Shown: piece after piece, positions 34,501-46,442 of the stretch | How the letters are laid out: each line of letters opens with the position of its first letter | Numbering within the stretch: the stretch's first letter is position 1 | Assembly (NCBI GenBank): GCA_964016885.1 | Contig: OZ024740.1 | Span: 9,072,450-9,136,449 of the forward strand | Direction of reading: 5' to 3' | DNA from: Eledone cirrhosa | Taxonomy: Eukaryota > Mollusca > Cephalopoda > Octopoda > Eledonidae | DNA length: 64,000 nt | Program-made: the position numbers and the translations under genes | The notes under the pieces: model-generated | Told to the model about the DNA's origin: nothing | Database searches by the model: none | What the model saw: only the letters and a program-made list of their open reading frames with translations

Positions 34501-35565
34501 GGTATGTAAGTCTCTATTGGTATATCAGTTTCGATTAGTATATCAGTTCCTATAGGTGTCAGTTTCTATTGGTATATCAGTTTCGATTGGTATGTAAGTT
34601 TCTATTGGTATATCAGTTTCGATTGGTATGTCAGTTTCGATTAGTATATCAGTTTCTATTGGTACGTCAGTTTCTATTAGTATATCAGTTTCGATTGGTA
34701 TATCAGTTTCGATTGGTATATCAATTTCTATTGCTATATCACTTTCTATTGGTATATCAGTTTCGTTTGGTATCTCAGTTTCTATTGGTATATCAGATGC
34801 GATTGGTATGTCAGTTTCGATTGGTATGTCAGTTTCGATTGTTATGTCAGTCTCTATTGGTATATCAGTTTCGATTGGTATGTCAGTTTCGATTGGAATA
34901 TCAGTTTCTACTGGAATATCAATTTCGATTGGTATGTCAGTTTCGATTGGTATGTCAGTTTCGATTAGCATATCAGTTTCTATTGGTATGTCAGTTTCTA
35001 TTGGTATATCACTTTCGATTCGCATATCAGTTTCTATTGGTATATCAGTTTCGATTGGTATGTCAGTTTGTATTGGTATATCAGTTGCGATTGGTATTCA
35101 GTTTCTATTGGTATGTCAGTTTCGATTATTATATCAGTTACTATTTGTATGTCAGTTTCTATTGGTATATCAGTTTCATTTGGTATGTAAGTCTCTATTG
35201 GTATATCAGTTTCGATTGGTATGTCAGTCTCGATTAGTATATCAGTTTCTATTGGTACGTCAGTTTCTATTAGTATATCAGTTTCGATTGGTATATCAGT
35301 TTCGATTTGTATGTCAATTTCGATTGGTATGTCAGTTTCGATTGGTATATCATATTCGACTGGTATATCACTTTCTATTGCTATATCAATTTCTATTGGT
35401 ATGTCAGTTTCTATTAGTATATCTGTTTCAATTGGTATGTCAGTTTCTATTGGTATGTCAGTTTCTACTAGTATATTAGTTTCTATTGGTATGTCTGTCT
35501 CTATTGGTATATCAGTTTCGATTGGTATGTCCGTTTCGATTGGTATATCAGTTTCTATTGGTATA
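28546..35565 (+). repeat. 18-bp satellite array, block 3
   Basis: About 390 monomers, mostly the second copy of 12608-18892. It includes the 450-bp repeats at 30068-30967. Near 28620 it differs from copy 1 by a 1-bp loss (CATTTATATTGC for CACTTTCTATTGC). The last ~780 bp, after 34786, repeat part of 34.1-34.5 kb and lead into RTE-B. No gene is supported. Confidence 0.95.
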
Positions 35566-37470
35566 TTCAAGCATGTTCTACAACGTGAGGACCAAAAACG
35601 TGAGGTGTTCAGGATTGCCAGGCAATGTGTCAAGGAAAACCGTGATATTGTCGGGGAGAAGTGTGTACTTAACGATGATGGCATACTTGCCATCACCGAC
35701 GCTGATAAGAAGGTAGCTTGGAAGTGTCACTACGAAAGGCTTCTAAATGAGGAGAACAAATGGGAGAAAGACAGTCTCCCCCAGATCGATCCAATAGAGG
35801 GACCAGCAGTGTTAGTTGAAGGTTGTATAATAAGTAAGGCAATCAAAGATATGAAGACGGGTAAGGCGGCTGGGCCTTCGGAAATAGTTGCTGAGATGCT
35901 GAAGGCATCTGGTTCGGTGGGACACACCATGGTCACCCGGATAGTTAACCAAGTCGTACAGAATGGGGTTGTTCCGAAGGACTGGCGTAGCAGCATCATC
36001 GTCAACTGCTATAAGGGAAAAGGAGATGACCTAGATAGGAGTAACTATAGAGGCATTAAATTAATCGACCAGGTCATGAAGGTCACGGAAAAAGTAATAG
36101 CGCAACTAATCAGAGAGAGAATTGATCTAGATGAAATGCAGTTCGGGTTTGTGTCAGGCAAAAGTACCACAGACGCTCTTTTCATTGTACGACAACTACA
36201 GGAGAAGTACCTAGCTAAAAGTAAACCCCTATACTTAGCTTTCGTCGACTTGGAGAAAGCCTTCGACAGAGTCCCCCGTTCCATTATCTGGTGGTCTCTT
36301 AGAAAACTAGGTGTTGACGAATGGCTTGTGAGAGCTATACAAGCCATGTATAAAGAAACAGTCAGTAAGGTTAGAATTAACAACGAATATAGTGAAGAGT
36401 TTAGCGTAAAAGTTGGTGTCCATCAGGGCTCTGTTCTTAGCCCCCTACTATTTATTATTGCCCTTCAGGCTATAACAGAGGAGTTCAAGACCGGCTGCCC
36501 ATGGGAACTCCTATACGCAGATGATCTAACGCTCATAGCTGAATCAATGACCGAACTAGAGAAGAAATTCCAAACGTGGAAGCACGGCCTAGTATCAAAA
36601 GGCCTTAAAATTAACCTGGCTAAGACTAAAGTTCTAGTTTGTAGGAAAGAAAATAAGGCGGCGGTCCCATCGGGGAAATGGCCATGCTCAGTGTGTAGGA
36701 AAGGCGTAGGTAGAAACTCCATTTTATGTCCCAAATGCAAAGTATGGGTGCATAAAAGATGTAGTGGGATCACAGGTAAGCTAACTAAGAACATAGATTT
36801 TACATGTGGCCGGTGCTCTGGTGCAATAAGTAGCAGCAAGTGCCCACAAAATACTAGCTCCTTCAACTGCGCAGAGGGTTCTATAGAAATAGTGGACAGC
36901 TTCCGTTATCTGGGTGACAAAATCAGCAGTGGGGGAGGGTGCTCTGAAAGTACAGTAGCTAGAGTCAGAACTGGATGGAAAAAGTTCAGAGAGCTTATAC
37001 CACTATTAGCCGCTAGAGGGTTCTCCCTAAAAATGAAAGGCAGGTTATACGATGCCTGCATACGAACAGCAATGCTGCATGGCAGTGAGACCTGGGCATT
37101 GTGTGCAGAGGATATACGCAGACTAGAGAGGAACGAAGCTAGCATGCTCCGCTGGATGTGCAATAGTAATATACGTGAACGGCAAAGCATAAACAAACTA
37201 AGGAAAAAATTAGAAATAAGAGGGATCAGATGTTGTTTACTCGAGAGAAGGCTACGTTGGTACGGTCACGTGATGCGCATGAAAGACGACAGCTGTATAA
37301 CAAAGTGCAGGGCAATAAAGATAGACGGTAGCCACGGAGTAGGCAGACCCAGAAAAACATGGGACGAGCTGATAAATTCCGACCTCACACGCTTACACCT
37401 CTCCAAGACAATGTCACTGGACCGAGACCTTTGGCGATACTCAGTAATAGAGAAGACCCGCCTTACCTAA
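35566..37470 (+). pseudogene. RTE-B ORF, C-terminal 634 residues: reverse transcriptase and PHD-type finger (copy 1)
   Basis: The frame is uninterrupted. It holds KAAGPSE, NYRGIKL, FVDLEKAFDR, GVHQGSVLSP and YADD of the RT. A finger with C-x2-C-x10-C-x2-C-x4-H-x2-C-x14-C-x2-C spacing follows, the same as RTE-A, and then LHGSETWA, LRWYGHVMRM and GRPRKTW. The endonuclease is missing, so it cannot nick DNA itself and is classed as a truncated copy. Upstream the frame stays open through about 115 codons of satellite to an ATG at 35221, an accident of the stop-free monomer. The last codons read IEKTRLT then TAA. Any function would be as trans-acting RT only, which is speculative. Confidence 0.85.
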
Positions 37471-37982
37471 ATACAAAGTAAAAACCTACTACAGTCAGTA
37501 GGCATCTCTATCAAAACACACCCCCGCCCCACCACCTCCACCCCACCCACACCGCCCCTTTCAATGTAAAGTTATGTTGGTCCCACAACATCCAGGCCGA
37601 AACAAATGAGATCGTGTAGGTGTCACGACAAAAAAACACACAGTCCACTCTGTAAATGTGGCCGTGTAGGCAACACGGTAAAAACCTCCCAGCCCCACAC
37701 TGTAAATGTGGTTGGTGTTAGGAAGGGCATCCAGCTGTAGAAAACCCGCCAGACAGTCCACGCTGTAATGTGGCCGTGTAGGCAACACGGTAAAAACCTC
37801 CCAGCCCCACACTGTAAATGTGGTTGGTGTTAGGAAGGGCATCCAACTGTAGAAAACCCGCCAGACAGTCCTATGCGAGCAAGACAACCACTCTTGCCTC
37901 AAGTGGGAAAACCCCCGTCCAAACCCATGCAAGCGTGGAACACGGACGCTAAACCTGATGATGATGATGATGATGATGATGA
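37471..37982 (+). other. RTE-B 3' UTR with duplicated ~112-bp module and (GAT)n tail
   Basis: After the stop comes a C-rich stretch (CACCCCCGCCCCACCACC). Two tandem copies of a module follow (37641-37753 and 37754-37865), each with CAGTCCAC, GGCCGTGTAGGCAACACGG, CACACTGTAAATGTGG, GTTAGGAAGGGCATCCA and AAACCCGCCAGA. Then come CCATGCAAGCGTGG, CACGGACG and the GAT run. The short fragment at 38004 has only one module. Similar UTR words occur in RTE-C and upstream of the RTE-A ORF. Confidence 0.85.
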
Positions 37983-38003
37983 TATTAGTTTCTATTGGTA
38001 TGT
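37983..38003 (+). repeat. Satellite remnant, about one monomer
   Basis: TATTAGTTTCTATTGGTATGT separates the RTE-B tail from the next RTE-B fragment. It shows that both elements were inserted into the satellite about one monomer apart, in the same orientation. Confidence 0.9.
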
Positions 38004-38472
38004 ACTATTAGCTGCTAATGGGTTCTCCCTAAAAATGAAAGGCAGGTTGTACGATGCCTGCATACGAACAGCAATGTTGCATGGCAGTGAGACCTGGGCA
38101 TTGTGTGCAGAGGATATATGCAGAATAGAGAGGAACGAAGCTTGCATGCTCCGCTGGATGTGTAACAGTAATATACGTGAATGGCAAAGCATAAACGAAC
38201 TAAGGAAAAAATTAGAAATAAGAGGGATCAGATGTTGTTTACTCGAGAGAAGGCTACGTTGGTATGGACACGTGATGCGCATGAAAGTCGATAGCTGTAT
38301 AACAAAGTGCAGGGCAATAAAGATAGACGGTAGCCACGGAATAGGCAGACCTAGAAAAACCTGGGACGAGCTGATAAATTCCGACCTCACACACTTACAC
38401 CTCTCCAAGACAATGTCACTGGACCGAGACCTTTGGCGGTACTCAGTAACAGAGAAGACCCGCCTTACTTAA
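38004..38472 (+). pseudogene. RTE-B ORF, C-terminal ~155-residue remnant
   Basis: The frame covers the C-terminal region from the KMKGRLYDAC motif through LHGSETWA, a variant of RRLRWYGHVMRM and GRPRKTWDEL to the stop. It lacks RT and finger and has no start of its own. A longer frame that opens at 37873 only joins the previous element's GAT tail, read as a run of Asp, to this fragment and is not a gene. Confidence 0.85.
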
Positions 38473-38867
38473 ATACATAGTAAAACCTACTCCAGCCAGT
38501 AGGCATCTCTAACAAAATACACCCCGTCCCACCACCACCCCCACCCCATCCACACCACCCCGTTCTATGTAAAGTTATGTTGGTGCCGCGCCATCCAGGC
38601 CATAACAAATGAGATCGTGTAGGTGTCACGACAAAAAAACACACAGTCCACGCTGTAATGTGGCCGTGTAGGCAACACGGTAAAAACCTCCCAGACCCAC
38701 ACTGTAAATGTGGTTGGTGTTAGGAAGGGCATCCAACTGTAGAAAACCTGCCAGACAGTCCTATGCGAGCAGGACAATCACTCTTGCCTCAAGTGGGACT
38801 ACCCCCGTCCAAACCCATGCAAGTGTGGAACACGGACGTTAAACGTTGATGATGATGATGATGATGA
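38004..38867 (+). mobile_element. Short RTE-B fragment (3' end only), copy 1
   Basis: It begins at ACTATTAGCTGCTAATGGG, equivalent to codons just before KMKGRLYDAC in the full RTE-B. It runs through the C-terminus and a 3' UTR with one ~112-bp module, and ends in a GAT run joined to satellite as GAT|GTCAG. Several substitutions set it apart from the neighbouring longer copy (for example ATAGAGAGG for CTAGAGAGG and GAATGGC for GAACGGC), so it is not a fresh duplicate of that copy. Confidence 0.85.
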
Positions 38868-41800
38868 TGTCAGTTTCGATTGATATGTCAGTTTAGATTG
38901 GTATGTCAGTTTCGATTGGTATATCAGTTTCGAATGGTATTTCAATCTCGATTGGTATGTCAGTTTCGATTGGTATATCAGTTTCGAATGGTATATCAGT
39001 TTCGATTGGTATGTCAGTTTCGATTGGTATATCAGTTTCTATTAGAATATCAGTTTCGATTGGTATGTCAGTTTCGATTAGTATATCAGTTTCTATTGGT
39101 ATGTCAGTCTCTATTGGTATATCAGTTCCTATAGGTATGTCAGTTTCTATTGGTATATCAGTTTCGATTGGTATGTCAGTTTCTATTTGTATATCAGTTT
39201 CGATTGGTATGTCAGTCTAGATTAGTATATCTGTTTTGATTGGTATGTCAGTTTCGATTAGTATATCAGTTTCTACTGGTATATCAGTTTCGATTGGTAT
39301 ATCAGTTTCGATTGGTATGTTAATTTCGATTGGTATGTCAGTTTCGATTGTTATATCAGATTCGACTGGTATATCAGTTCCTATTGGTATATCAGTTTCT
39401 ATTGGTATATCAGTTTCTATTGGTATGTCAGTTTCTATTAGTATATCAGTTTCTATTGGTATGCCAGTCTCTATTGGTATATCATTTTCGATTGGTATGT
39501 CAGTTTCGATTGGTATGTCAGTTTCTATTAGTATATCAGTTTGTATTGGTATGTTAATCTCTATTGGTATATCAGTTTCGATTGGTATGTCAGTTTCGAT
39601 TGGTATGTCAGTTTCTATTGGTATGTCAGTTTCTATTAGTATATCAGTTTGTATTGGTATGTTAATCTCTATTGGTATATCAGTTTCGATTCGTATGTCA
39701 GTTTCGATTGGTATGTCAGTTTCGATTGGTATGTCAGTTTCGATTGGTATATCAGTTTCGAATGGTATTTCAATCTCGATTGTTATGTCAGTTTCGATTG
39801 GTATATCAGTTTCTATTGGTATGTCAGTTTCTATTGGTATAACAGTTTCGATTGGCATATCAGTTTCGATAGGTATGTCAGTTTCGATTGGTATGTCAGT
39901 TTCTATTGGTATATCAGTTGCGATTGGTATGTCAGTTTCTATTGGTATGTCAGTTTCGATTATTATATCAGTTCCTATAGGTATGTCAGTTTCTATTGGT
40001 ATATCAGTTTCGATTGGTATATCAGTTTTGATTGGTATGTCAATTTCGATTAGTATATCAGATTCTATTGGTATGTCAGTTTCTATTGGTATATCAGTTT
40101 CAATTGGTATATCAGTTTCGATTGGCATATCAGTTTCGATTGGTATGTCAGTTTCGATTGGTATATCAGATTCGACTAGTATATCAGTTTCGATTGGTAT
40201 ATCAGTTTCTATTGCTATATCTGTTTCTATTGGTATATCAGTTTCGATTGGTATGTCAGTTTCTATTGGTATGTCAGTTTCGATTATTATATCAGTTTCT
40301 ATTGGTATGTCAGTTTCTATTGGTATATCAGTTTCGATTGGTATGTCAGTTTCGATTGGTATGTCAGTTTCGATTAGTATATCAGTTTCTATTGGTATGT
40401 CAGTCACTATTGGTATATCAGTTCCTATAGGTATGTCAGTTTCTATTGGTATGTCAGTTTCGATTTGTATATCAGTTTCTATTGGTATGTCAGTCTCTAT
40501 TGGTATATCAGTTTCGATTGGTATGTCAGTTTTGATTGGTATATCAGTTTCGATTGGTGTATCAGTTTCAATTGGTATATCAGTTTCTATTGGTATATTC
40601 AGTTTAAATTGGTATGTCAGTTTCTATTGGTATGTTAGTTTCGATTAGTATATCAGTTTCTATTGGTATGTCAGTGTCTATTGGTATATCAGTTTCAATT
40701 GGTATGTCAGTTTCGATTGCTATGTCAGTTTCGATTGGTATATCAGTTTTGAATGGTATTTAAATCTCGATTGGTATGTCAGTTTCGATTGGTATATCAA
40801 TTTCTATTGGTATGTCAGTTTCTATTGGTATATCAGTTTCTATTGGTATGTCAGTTTCTATTGGTATATCAGTTTCTATTGGTATGTCAGTTTCTATTGG
40901 TATATCAGTTTCTATTTGTATGTCAGTTTCTATTGGTATATCAGTTTCTATTGGTATGTCAGTTTCGATTAGTATATCAGTTTCTATTGGTATGTCAGTT
41001 TCTATTGGTATATCAGTTTCGATTGGTATATCAGTTTCGATTGGTATGTCAGTTTCTATTAGTATATCAGTTTGTATTGGTATGTTAATCTCTATTGGTA
41101 TATCAGTTTCGATTGGTATGTCAGTTTCGATTGGTATGTCAGTTTCTATTGGTATGTCAGTTTCTATTAGTATATCAGTTTGTATTGGTATGTTAATCTC
41201 TATTGGTATATCAGTTTCGATTCGTATGTCAGTTTCGATTGGTATGTCAGTTTCGATTGGTATGTCAGTTTCGATTGGTATATCAGTTTCGAATGGTATT
41301 TCAATCTCGATTGTTATGTCAGTTTCGATTGGTATATCAGTTTCTATTGGTATGTCAGTTTCTATTGGTATAACAGTTTCGATTGGCATATCAGTTTCGA
41401 TAGGTATGTCAGTTTCGATTGGTATGTCAGTTTCTATGGGTATATCAGTTGCGATTGGTATGTCAGTTTCTATTGGTATGTCAGTTTCGATTATTATATC
41501 AGTTCCTATAGGTATGTCAGTTTCTATTGGTATATCAGTTTCGATTGGTATATCAGTTTTGATTGGTATGTCAATTTCGATTAGTATATCAGTTTCTATT
41601 GGTATGTCAGTTTCTATTGGTATATCAGTTTCAATTGGTATATCAGTTTCGATTGGCATATCAGTTTCGATTGGTATGTCAGTTTCGATTTGTATATCAG
41701 ATTCGACTAGTATATCAGTTTCGATTGGTATATCAGTTTCTATTGCTATATCTGTTTCTATTGGTATATCAGTTTCGATTGGTATGTCAGTTTCTATTCG

Positions 41801-44537
41801 TATATCAGTTTCGATTGGTATGTCAGTTTCTATTGGTATGTCAGTTTCGATTATTATATCAGTTTCTATTGGTATGTCAGTTTCTATTGGTATATCAGTT
41901 TCGATTGGTATGTCAGTTTCGATTGGTATGTCTGTTTCGATTAGTATATCAGTTTCTATTGGTATGTCAGTCACTATTGGTATATCAGTTCCTATAGGTA
42001 TGTCAGTTTCTATTGGTATGTCAGTTTCGATTTGTATATCAGTTTCTATTGGTATGTCAGTCTCTATTGGTATATCAGTTTCGATTGGTATGTCAGTTTT
42101 GATTGGTATATCAGTTTCGATTGGTGTATCAGTTTCGATTGGTATATCAGTCTCTATTGGTATATTCAGTTTAAATTGGTATGTCAGTTTCTATTGGTAT
42201 GTTAGTTTCGATTAGTATATCAGTTTCTATTGGTATGTCAGTGTCTATTGGTATATCAGTTTCGATTGGTATGTCAGTTTCGATTGCTATGTCAGTTTCG
42301 ATTGGTATGTCAGTTTCGATTGGTATATCAGTTTTGAATGGTATTTAAATCTCGATTGGTATGTCAGTTTCGATTGGTATATCAGTTTCTATTGGTATGT
42401 CAGTTTCTATTGGTATATCAGTTTCTATTGGTATGTCAGTTTCTATTGGTATATCAGTTTCTATTGGTATATCAGTTTCGATTGGTATGTCAATTTCGAT
42501 TGGTATGTCAGTTTCGATTGGTATATCAGTTTCTATTTGTATGTCAGTTTCTATTGGTATATCAGTTTCTATTGGTATGTCAGTTTCGATTATTATATCA
42601 GTTTCTATTGGTATGTCAGTTTCTATTGGTATATCAGTTTCGATTGGTATATCAGTTTCGATTGGTATGTCAATTTCGATTGGTATGTCAGTTTCGATTG
42701 GCATATCAGATTCGACTGGTATATCACTTTCTATTTCTATATCAGTTTCTATTGGTATGTCAGTTTCAATTGGTATGTCAGTTTCTATTAGTATATCAGT
42801 TTCTATTTGTATGTCAGTCTCTATTGGTATATCAGTTTCGAATGGTATGTCAGTTTCGATTGGTATATCTGTTTCGATTGGTATGTCAATTTCGATTGCT
42901 ATGTCAGTTTCGATTGGTATGTCAGTTTCGATTGGTATATCAGTTTCGATTGGTATATCAGTTGCAATTGGTATGTTAGTTTCTATTGGTATGTCAGTTT
43001 CGATTAGTATATCAGTTTCTATTGCTATATCAGTTTCTATTTGTATATCAGTTTCGATTGGTATATCAGTTTCGATTAGTTTAGCAGTTTCTATTGGCAT
43101 GTCAGTTTTTATTGGTATATCAATTTCGATTGGTATATCAGTTTCAATTGGTATATCAGATTCGACTGGTATATCACTTTCTATTGCTATATCAGTTCGA
43201 TTGGTATGTCAGTTTCTATTAGTATGTCAGTTTCTATTGGTATGTTAGTCCTCGATTTGTATGTCAGTTTCTATTGGTATGTCAGTTTCGATTAGCATAT
43301 CAGTTTCTATTGGTATGTCAGTTTCTATTGGTATATCACTTTCGATTGGCATATCAGTTTCTATTGGTATATCAGTTTCGATTGGTATGTCAGTTTGTAT
43401 TGGTATATCAGTTGCGATTGGTATTCAGTTTCTATTGGTATGTCAGTTTCGATTATTATATCAGTTACTATTTGTATGTTAGTTTCTATTGGTATATCAG
43501 TTTCATTTGGTATGTAAGTCTCTATTGGTATATCAGTTTCTATTGGTACGTCAGTTTCTATTAGTATATCAGTTTCGATTGGTATATCAGTTTCGATTGG
43601 TATATCAATTTCTATTGCTATATCACTTTCTATTGGTATATCAGTTTCGATTGGTATCTCAGTTTCTATTGGTATATCAGATGCGATTGGTATGTCAGTT
43701 TCGATTGGTATGTCAGTTTCGATTGTTATGTCAGTCTCTATTGGTATATCAGTTTCGATTGGTATGTCAGTTTCGATTGGAATATCAGTTTCTACTGGAA
43801 TATCAATTTCGATTGGTATGTCAGTTTCGATTGGTATGTCAGTTTCGATTAGCATATCAGTTTCTATTGGTATGTCAGTTTCTATTGGTATATCACTTTC
43901 GATTCGCATATTAGTTTCAATTGGTATATCAGTTTCGATTGGTATGTCAGTTTGTATTGGTATATCAGTTGCGATTGGTATTCAGTTTCTATTGGTATGT
44001 CAGTTTCGATTATTATATCAGTTACTATTTGTATGTCAGTTTCTATTGGTATATCAGTTTCATTTGGTATGTAAGTCTCTATTGGTATATCAGTTTTGAT
44101 TAGTATATCAGTTCCTATAGGTGTCAGTTTCTATTGGTATATCAGTTTCGATTGGTATGTAAGTTTCTATTGGTATATCAGTTTCGATTGGTATGTCAGT
44201 TTCGATTAGTATATCAGTTTCTATTGGTACGTCAGTTTCTATTAGTATATCAGTTTCGATTGGTATATCAGTTTCGATTTGTATGTCAATTTCGATTGGT
44301 ATGTCAGTTTCGATTGGTATATCAGATTCGACTGGTATATCACTTTCTATTGCTATATCAATTTCTATTGGTATGTCAGTTTCTATTAGTATATCTGTTT
44401 CAATTGGTATGTCAGTTTCTATTGGTATGTCAGTTTCTACTAGTATATTAGTTTCTATTGGTATGTCAGTCTCTATTGGTATATCAGTTTCGATTGGTAT
44501 GTCCGTTTCGATTGGTATATCAGTTTCTATTGGTATA
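38868..44537 (+). repeat. 18-bp satellite array, block 4
   Basis: About 315 monomers. An internal tandem duplication occupies 39500-42600. From about 43270 the sequence repeats 34.3-35.5 kb, the start of the second 9-10-kb unit. Markers are TATTGGTATTCAGTTTC (a 16-bp monomer, near 43418 and 43977) and TTCATTTGGTATGTAAG. No gene is supported. Minus-strand frames of IPIETD repeats up to 404 codons are translations of the monomer. Confidence 0.95.
39500..42600 (+). repeat. 1.53-1.57-kb tandem duplication within the satellite
   Basis: 39500-41030 is repeated from 41031 with shifts of 1531 bp (39649 to 41180), growing by 36 bp near 41800. Shared landmarks are TTTGTATTGGTATGTTAATCTC twice in close succession, GGTATAACAG, GATTATTATATCAGTTCC, TATTCAGTTTAAATTGG and GAATGGTATTTAAATC. 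A partial third copy begins near 42361. The whole structure recurs at about 49474-52500 in the second 9-10-kb unit. Confidence 0.8.
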
Positions 44538-46442
44538 TTCAAGCATGTTCTACAACGTGAGGACCAAAAACGTGAGGTGTTCAGGATTGCCAGGCAATGT
44601 GTCAAGGAAAACCGTGATATTGTCGGGGAGAAGTGTGTACTTAACGATGATGGCATACTTGCCATCACCGATGCTGATAAAAAGGTAGCTTGGAAGTGTC
44701 ACTACGAAAGGCTTCTAAATGAGGAGAACAAATGGGAGAAAGACAGTCTCCCCCAGATCGATCCAATAGAGGGACCAGCAGTGTTAGTTGAAGGTAGTAT
44801 AATAAGTAAGGCAATCAAAGATATGAAGACGGGTAAGGCGGCTGGGCCTTCGGAAATAGTTGCTGAGATGCTGAAGGCATCTGGTTCGGTGGGACACACC
44901 ATGGTCACCCGGATAGTTAACCAAGTCGTACAGAATGGGGTTGTTCCGAAGGACTGGCGTAGCAGCATCATCGTCAACTGCTATAAGGGAAAAGGAGATG
45001 CCCTAGATAGGAGTAACTATAGAGGCATTAAATTAATCGACCAGGTCATGAAGGTCACGGAAAAAGTAATAGCGCAACTAATCAGAGAGAGAATTGATCT
45101 AGATGAAATGCAGTTCGGGTTTGTGTCAGACAAAAGTACCACAGACGCTCTTTTCATAGTACGACAACTACAGGAGAAGTACCTAGCTAAAGGTAAACCC
45201 CTATACTTAGCTTTCGTCGACTTGGAGAAAGCCTTCGACAGAGTCCCCCGTTCCATTATCTGGTGGTCTCTTAGAAAACTAGGTGTTGACGAATGGCTTG
45301 TGAGAGCTATACAAGCCATGTATAAAGAAACAGTCAGTAAGGTTAGAATTAACAACGAATATAGTGAAGAGTTTAGCGTAAAAGTTGGTGTCCATCAGGG
45401 CTCTGTTCTTAGCCCCCTACTATTTATTATTGCCCTTCAGGCTATAACAGAGGAGTTCAAGACCGGCTGCCCATGGGAACTCCTATACGCAGATGATCTA
45501 ACGCTCATAGCTGAATCAATGACCGAACTAGAGAAGAAATTCCAAACGTGGAAGCACGGCCTAGTATCAAAAGGCCTTAAAATTAACCTGGCTAAGACTA
45601 AAGTTCTAGTTTGTAGGAAAGAAAATAAGGCGGCGGTCCCATCGGGGAAATGGCCATGCTCAGTGTGTAGGAAAGGCGTAGGTAGAAACTCCATTTTATG
45701 TCCCAAATGCAAAGTATGGGTGCATAAAAGATGTAGTGGGATCACAGGTAAGCTAACTAAGAACATAGATTTTACATGTGGCCGGTGCTCTGGTGCAATA
45801 AGTAGCAGCAAGTGCCCACAAAATACTAGCTCCTTCAACTGCGCAGAGGGTTCTATAGAAATAGTGGACAGCTTCCGTTATCTGGGTGACAAAATCAGCA
45901 GTGGGGGAGGGTGCTCTGAAAGTACAGTAGCTAGAGTCAGAACTGGATGTAAAAAGTTCAGAGAGCTTATACCACTATTAGCCGCTAGAGGGTTCTCCCT
46001 AAAAATGAAAGGCAGGTTATACGATGCCTGCATACGAACAGCAATGCTGCATGGCAGTGAGACCTGGGCATTGTGTGCAGAGGATATACGCAGACTAGAG
46101 AGGAACGAAGCTAGCATGCTCCGCTGGATGTGCAATAGTAATATACGTGAACGGCAAAGCATAAACGAACTAAGGAAAAAATTAGAAATAAGAGGGATCA
46201 GATGTTGTTTACTCAAGAGAAGGCTACGTTGGTACGGTCACGTGATGCGCATGAAAGACGACAGCTGTATAACAAAGTGCAGGGCAATAAAGATAGACGG
46301 TAGCCACGGAGTAGGCAGACCCAGAAAAACATGGGACGAGCTGATAAATTCCGACCTCACACGCTTACACCTCTCCAAGACAATGTCACTGGACCGAGAC
46401 CTTTGGCGGTACTCAGTAATAGAGAAGACCCGCCTTACCTAA
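44538..46442 (+). pseudogene. RTE-B ORF, C-terminal 634 residues (copy 2)
   Basis: An uninterrupted frame like copy 1, with RT motifs, YADD and the C4HC3 finger. Protein differences from copy 1 seen by eye include C to S in EGCIIS, D to A in KGDDLD, G to D in VSGKST, S to G in AKSKPL, W to C in RTGWKK, K to E in INKLRK and E to K in LLERRL. The G to D change at VSGKST alters a conserved RT motif (VPGKST in RTE-A) and W to C alters a conserved site, so this copy is the likelier of the two to be impaired. The frame is again open upstream through the satellite, to 44193. Confidence 0.85.

Larger units (their letters stand above)
18893..34785 (+). repeat. 15.9-kb tandem segmental duplication, copy 2 (contains RTE-A copy 2)
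   Basis: It follows copy 1 directly. The left junction passes from GGTATCTCAGTTTCTATTGG (18886-18905) into sequence equivalent to 3190. The right end diverges at about 34786, again just after GGTATCTCAGTTTCTATTGG, and jumps to sequence equivalent to 18220. Relative to copy 1 it has the 126-bp block that 3190-5845 lacks, about 101 bp extra near 22236-22340, a longer C-run, and lacks 54 bp near 18310-18360 of copy 1. Confidence 0.85.
35566..37982 (+). mobile_element. RTE-B, 5'-truncated RTE LINE, copy 1
   Basis: It starts abruptly after TATTGGTATA at TTCAAGCATG, at the point equivalent to RTE-A residue 382, so the endonuclease and 5' UTR are absent. The RT, finger and C-terminal part follow. 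A 512-bp 3' UTR with a tandemly repeated ~112-bp module and a (GAT)n tail ends at about 37982. 5' truncation is the usual outcome of incomplete target-primed reverse transcription. It is clearly related to RTE-A but is a different family: it has a long 3' UTR and many substitutions. Confidence 0.85.
34786..43270 (+). repeat. 9-10-kb tandem segmental duplication, copy 1 (contains RTE-B)
   Basis: Satellite, RTE-B, a short fragment and more satellite are repeated at about 43271-53030. The shift is 8972 bp across the full RTE-B copy (35221 to 44193), 9974 bp past the fragments (38880 to 48854), about 10028 bp near 40.8 kb and 9866 bp near 42.3 kb. The 1002-bp jump is an additional fragment copy. 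Boundaries are approximate because they fall in satellite. Confidence 0.8.

Noticed and set aside
37873..38472. 199-codon frame with a run of Asp as a novel protein (also at 46845 and 47847)
   Set aside because: It joins a LINE 3' UTR, its GAT tail, one satellite monomer and a LINE fragment by chance.
39217..40407. Minus-strand IPIETD-repeat frame of 396 codons, and similar frames at 40760-41974, 49191-50417 and 61778-62899
   Set aside because: Reverse-complement translation of the same stop-free monomer.
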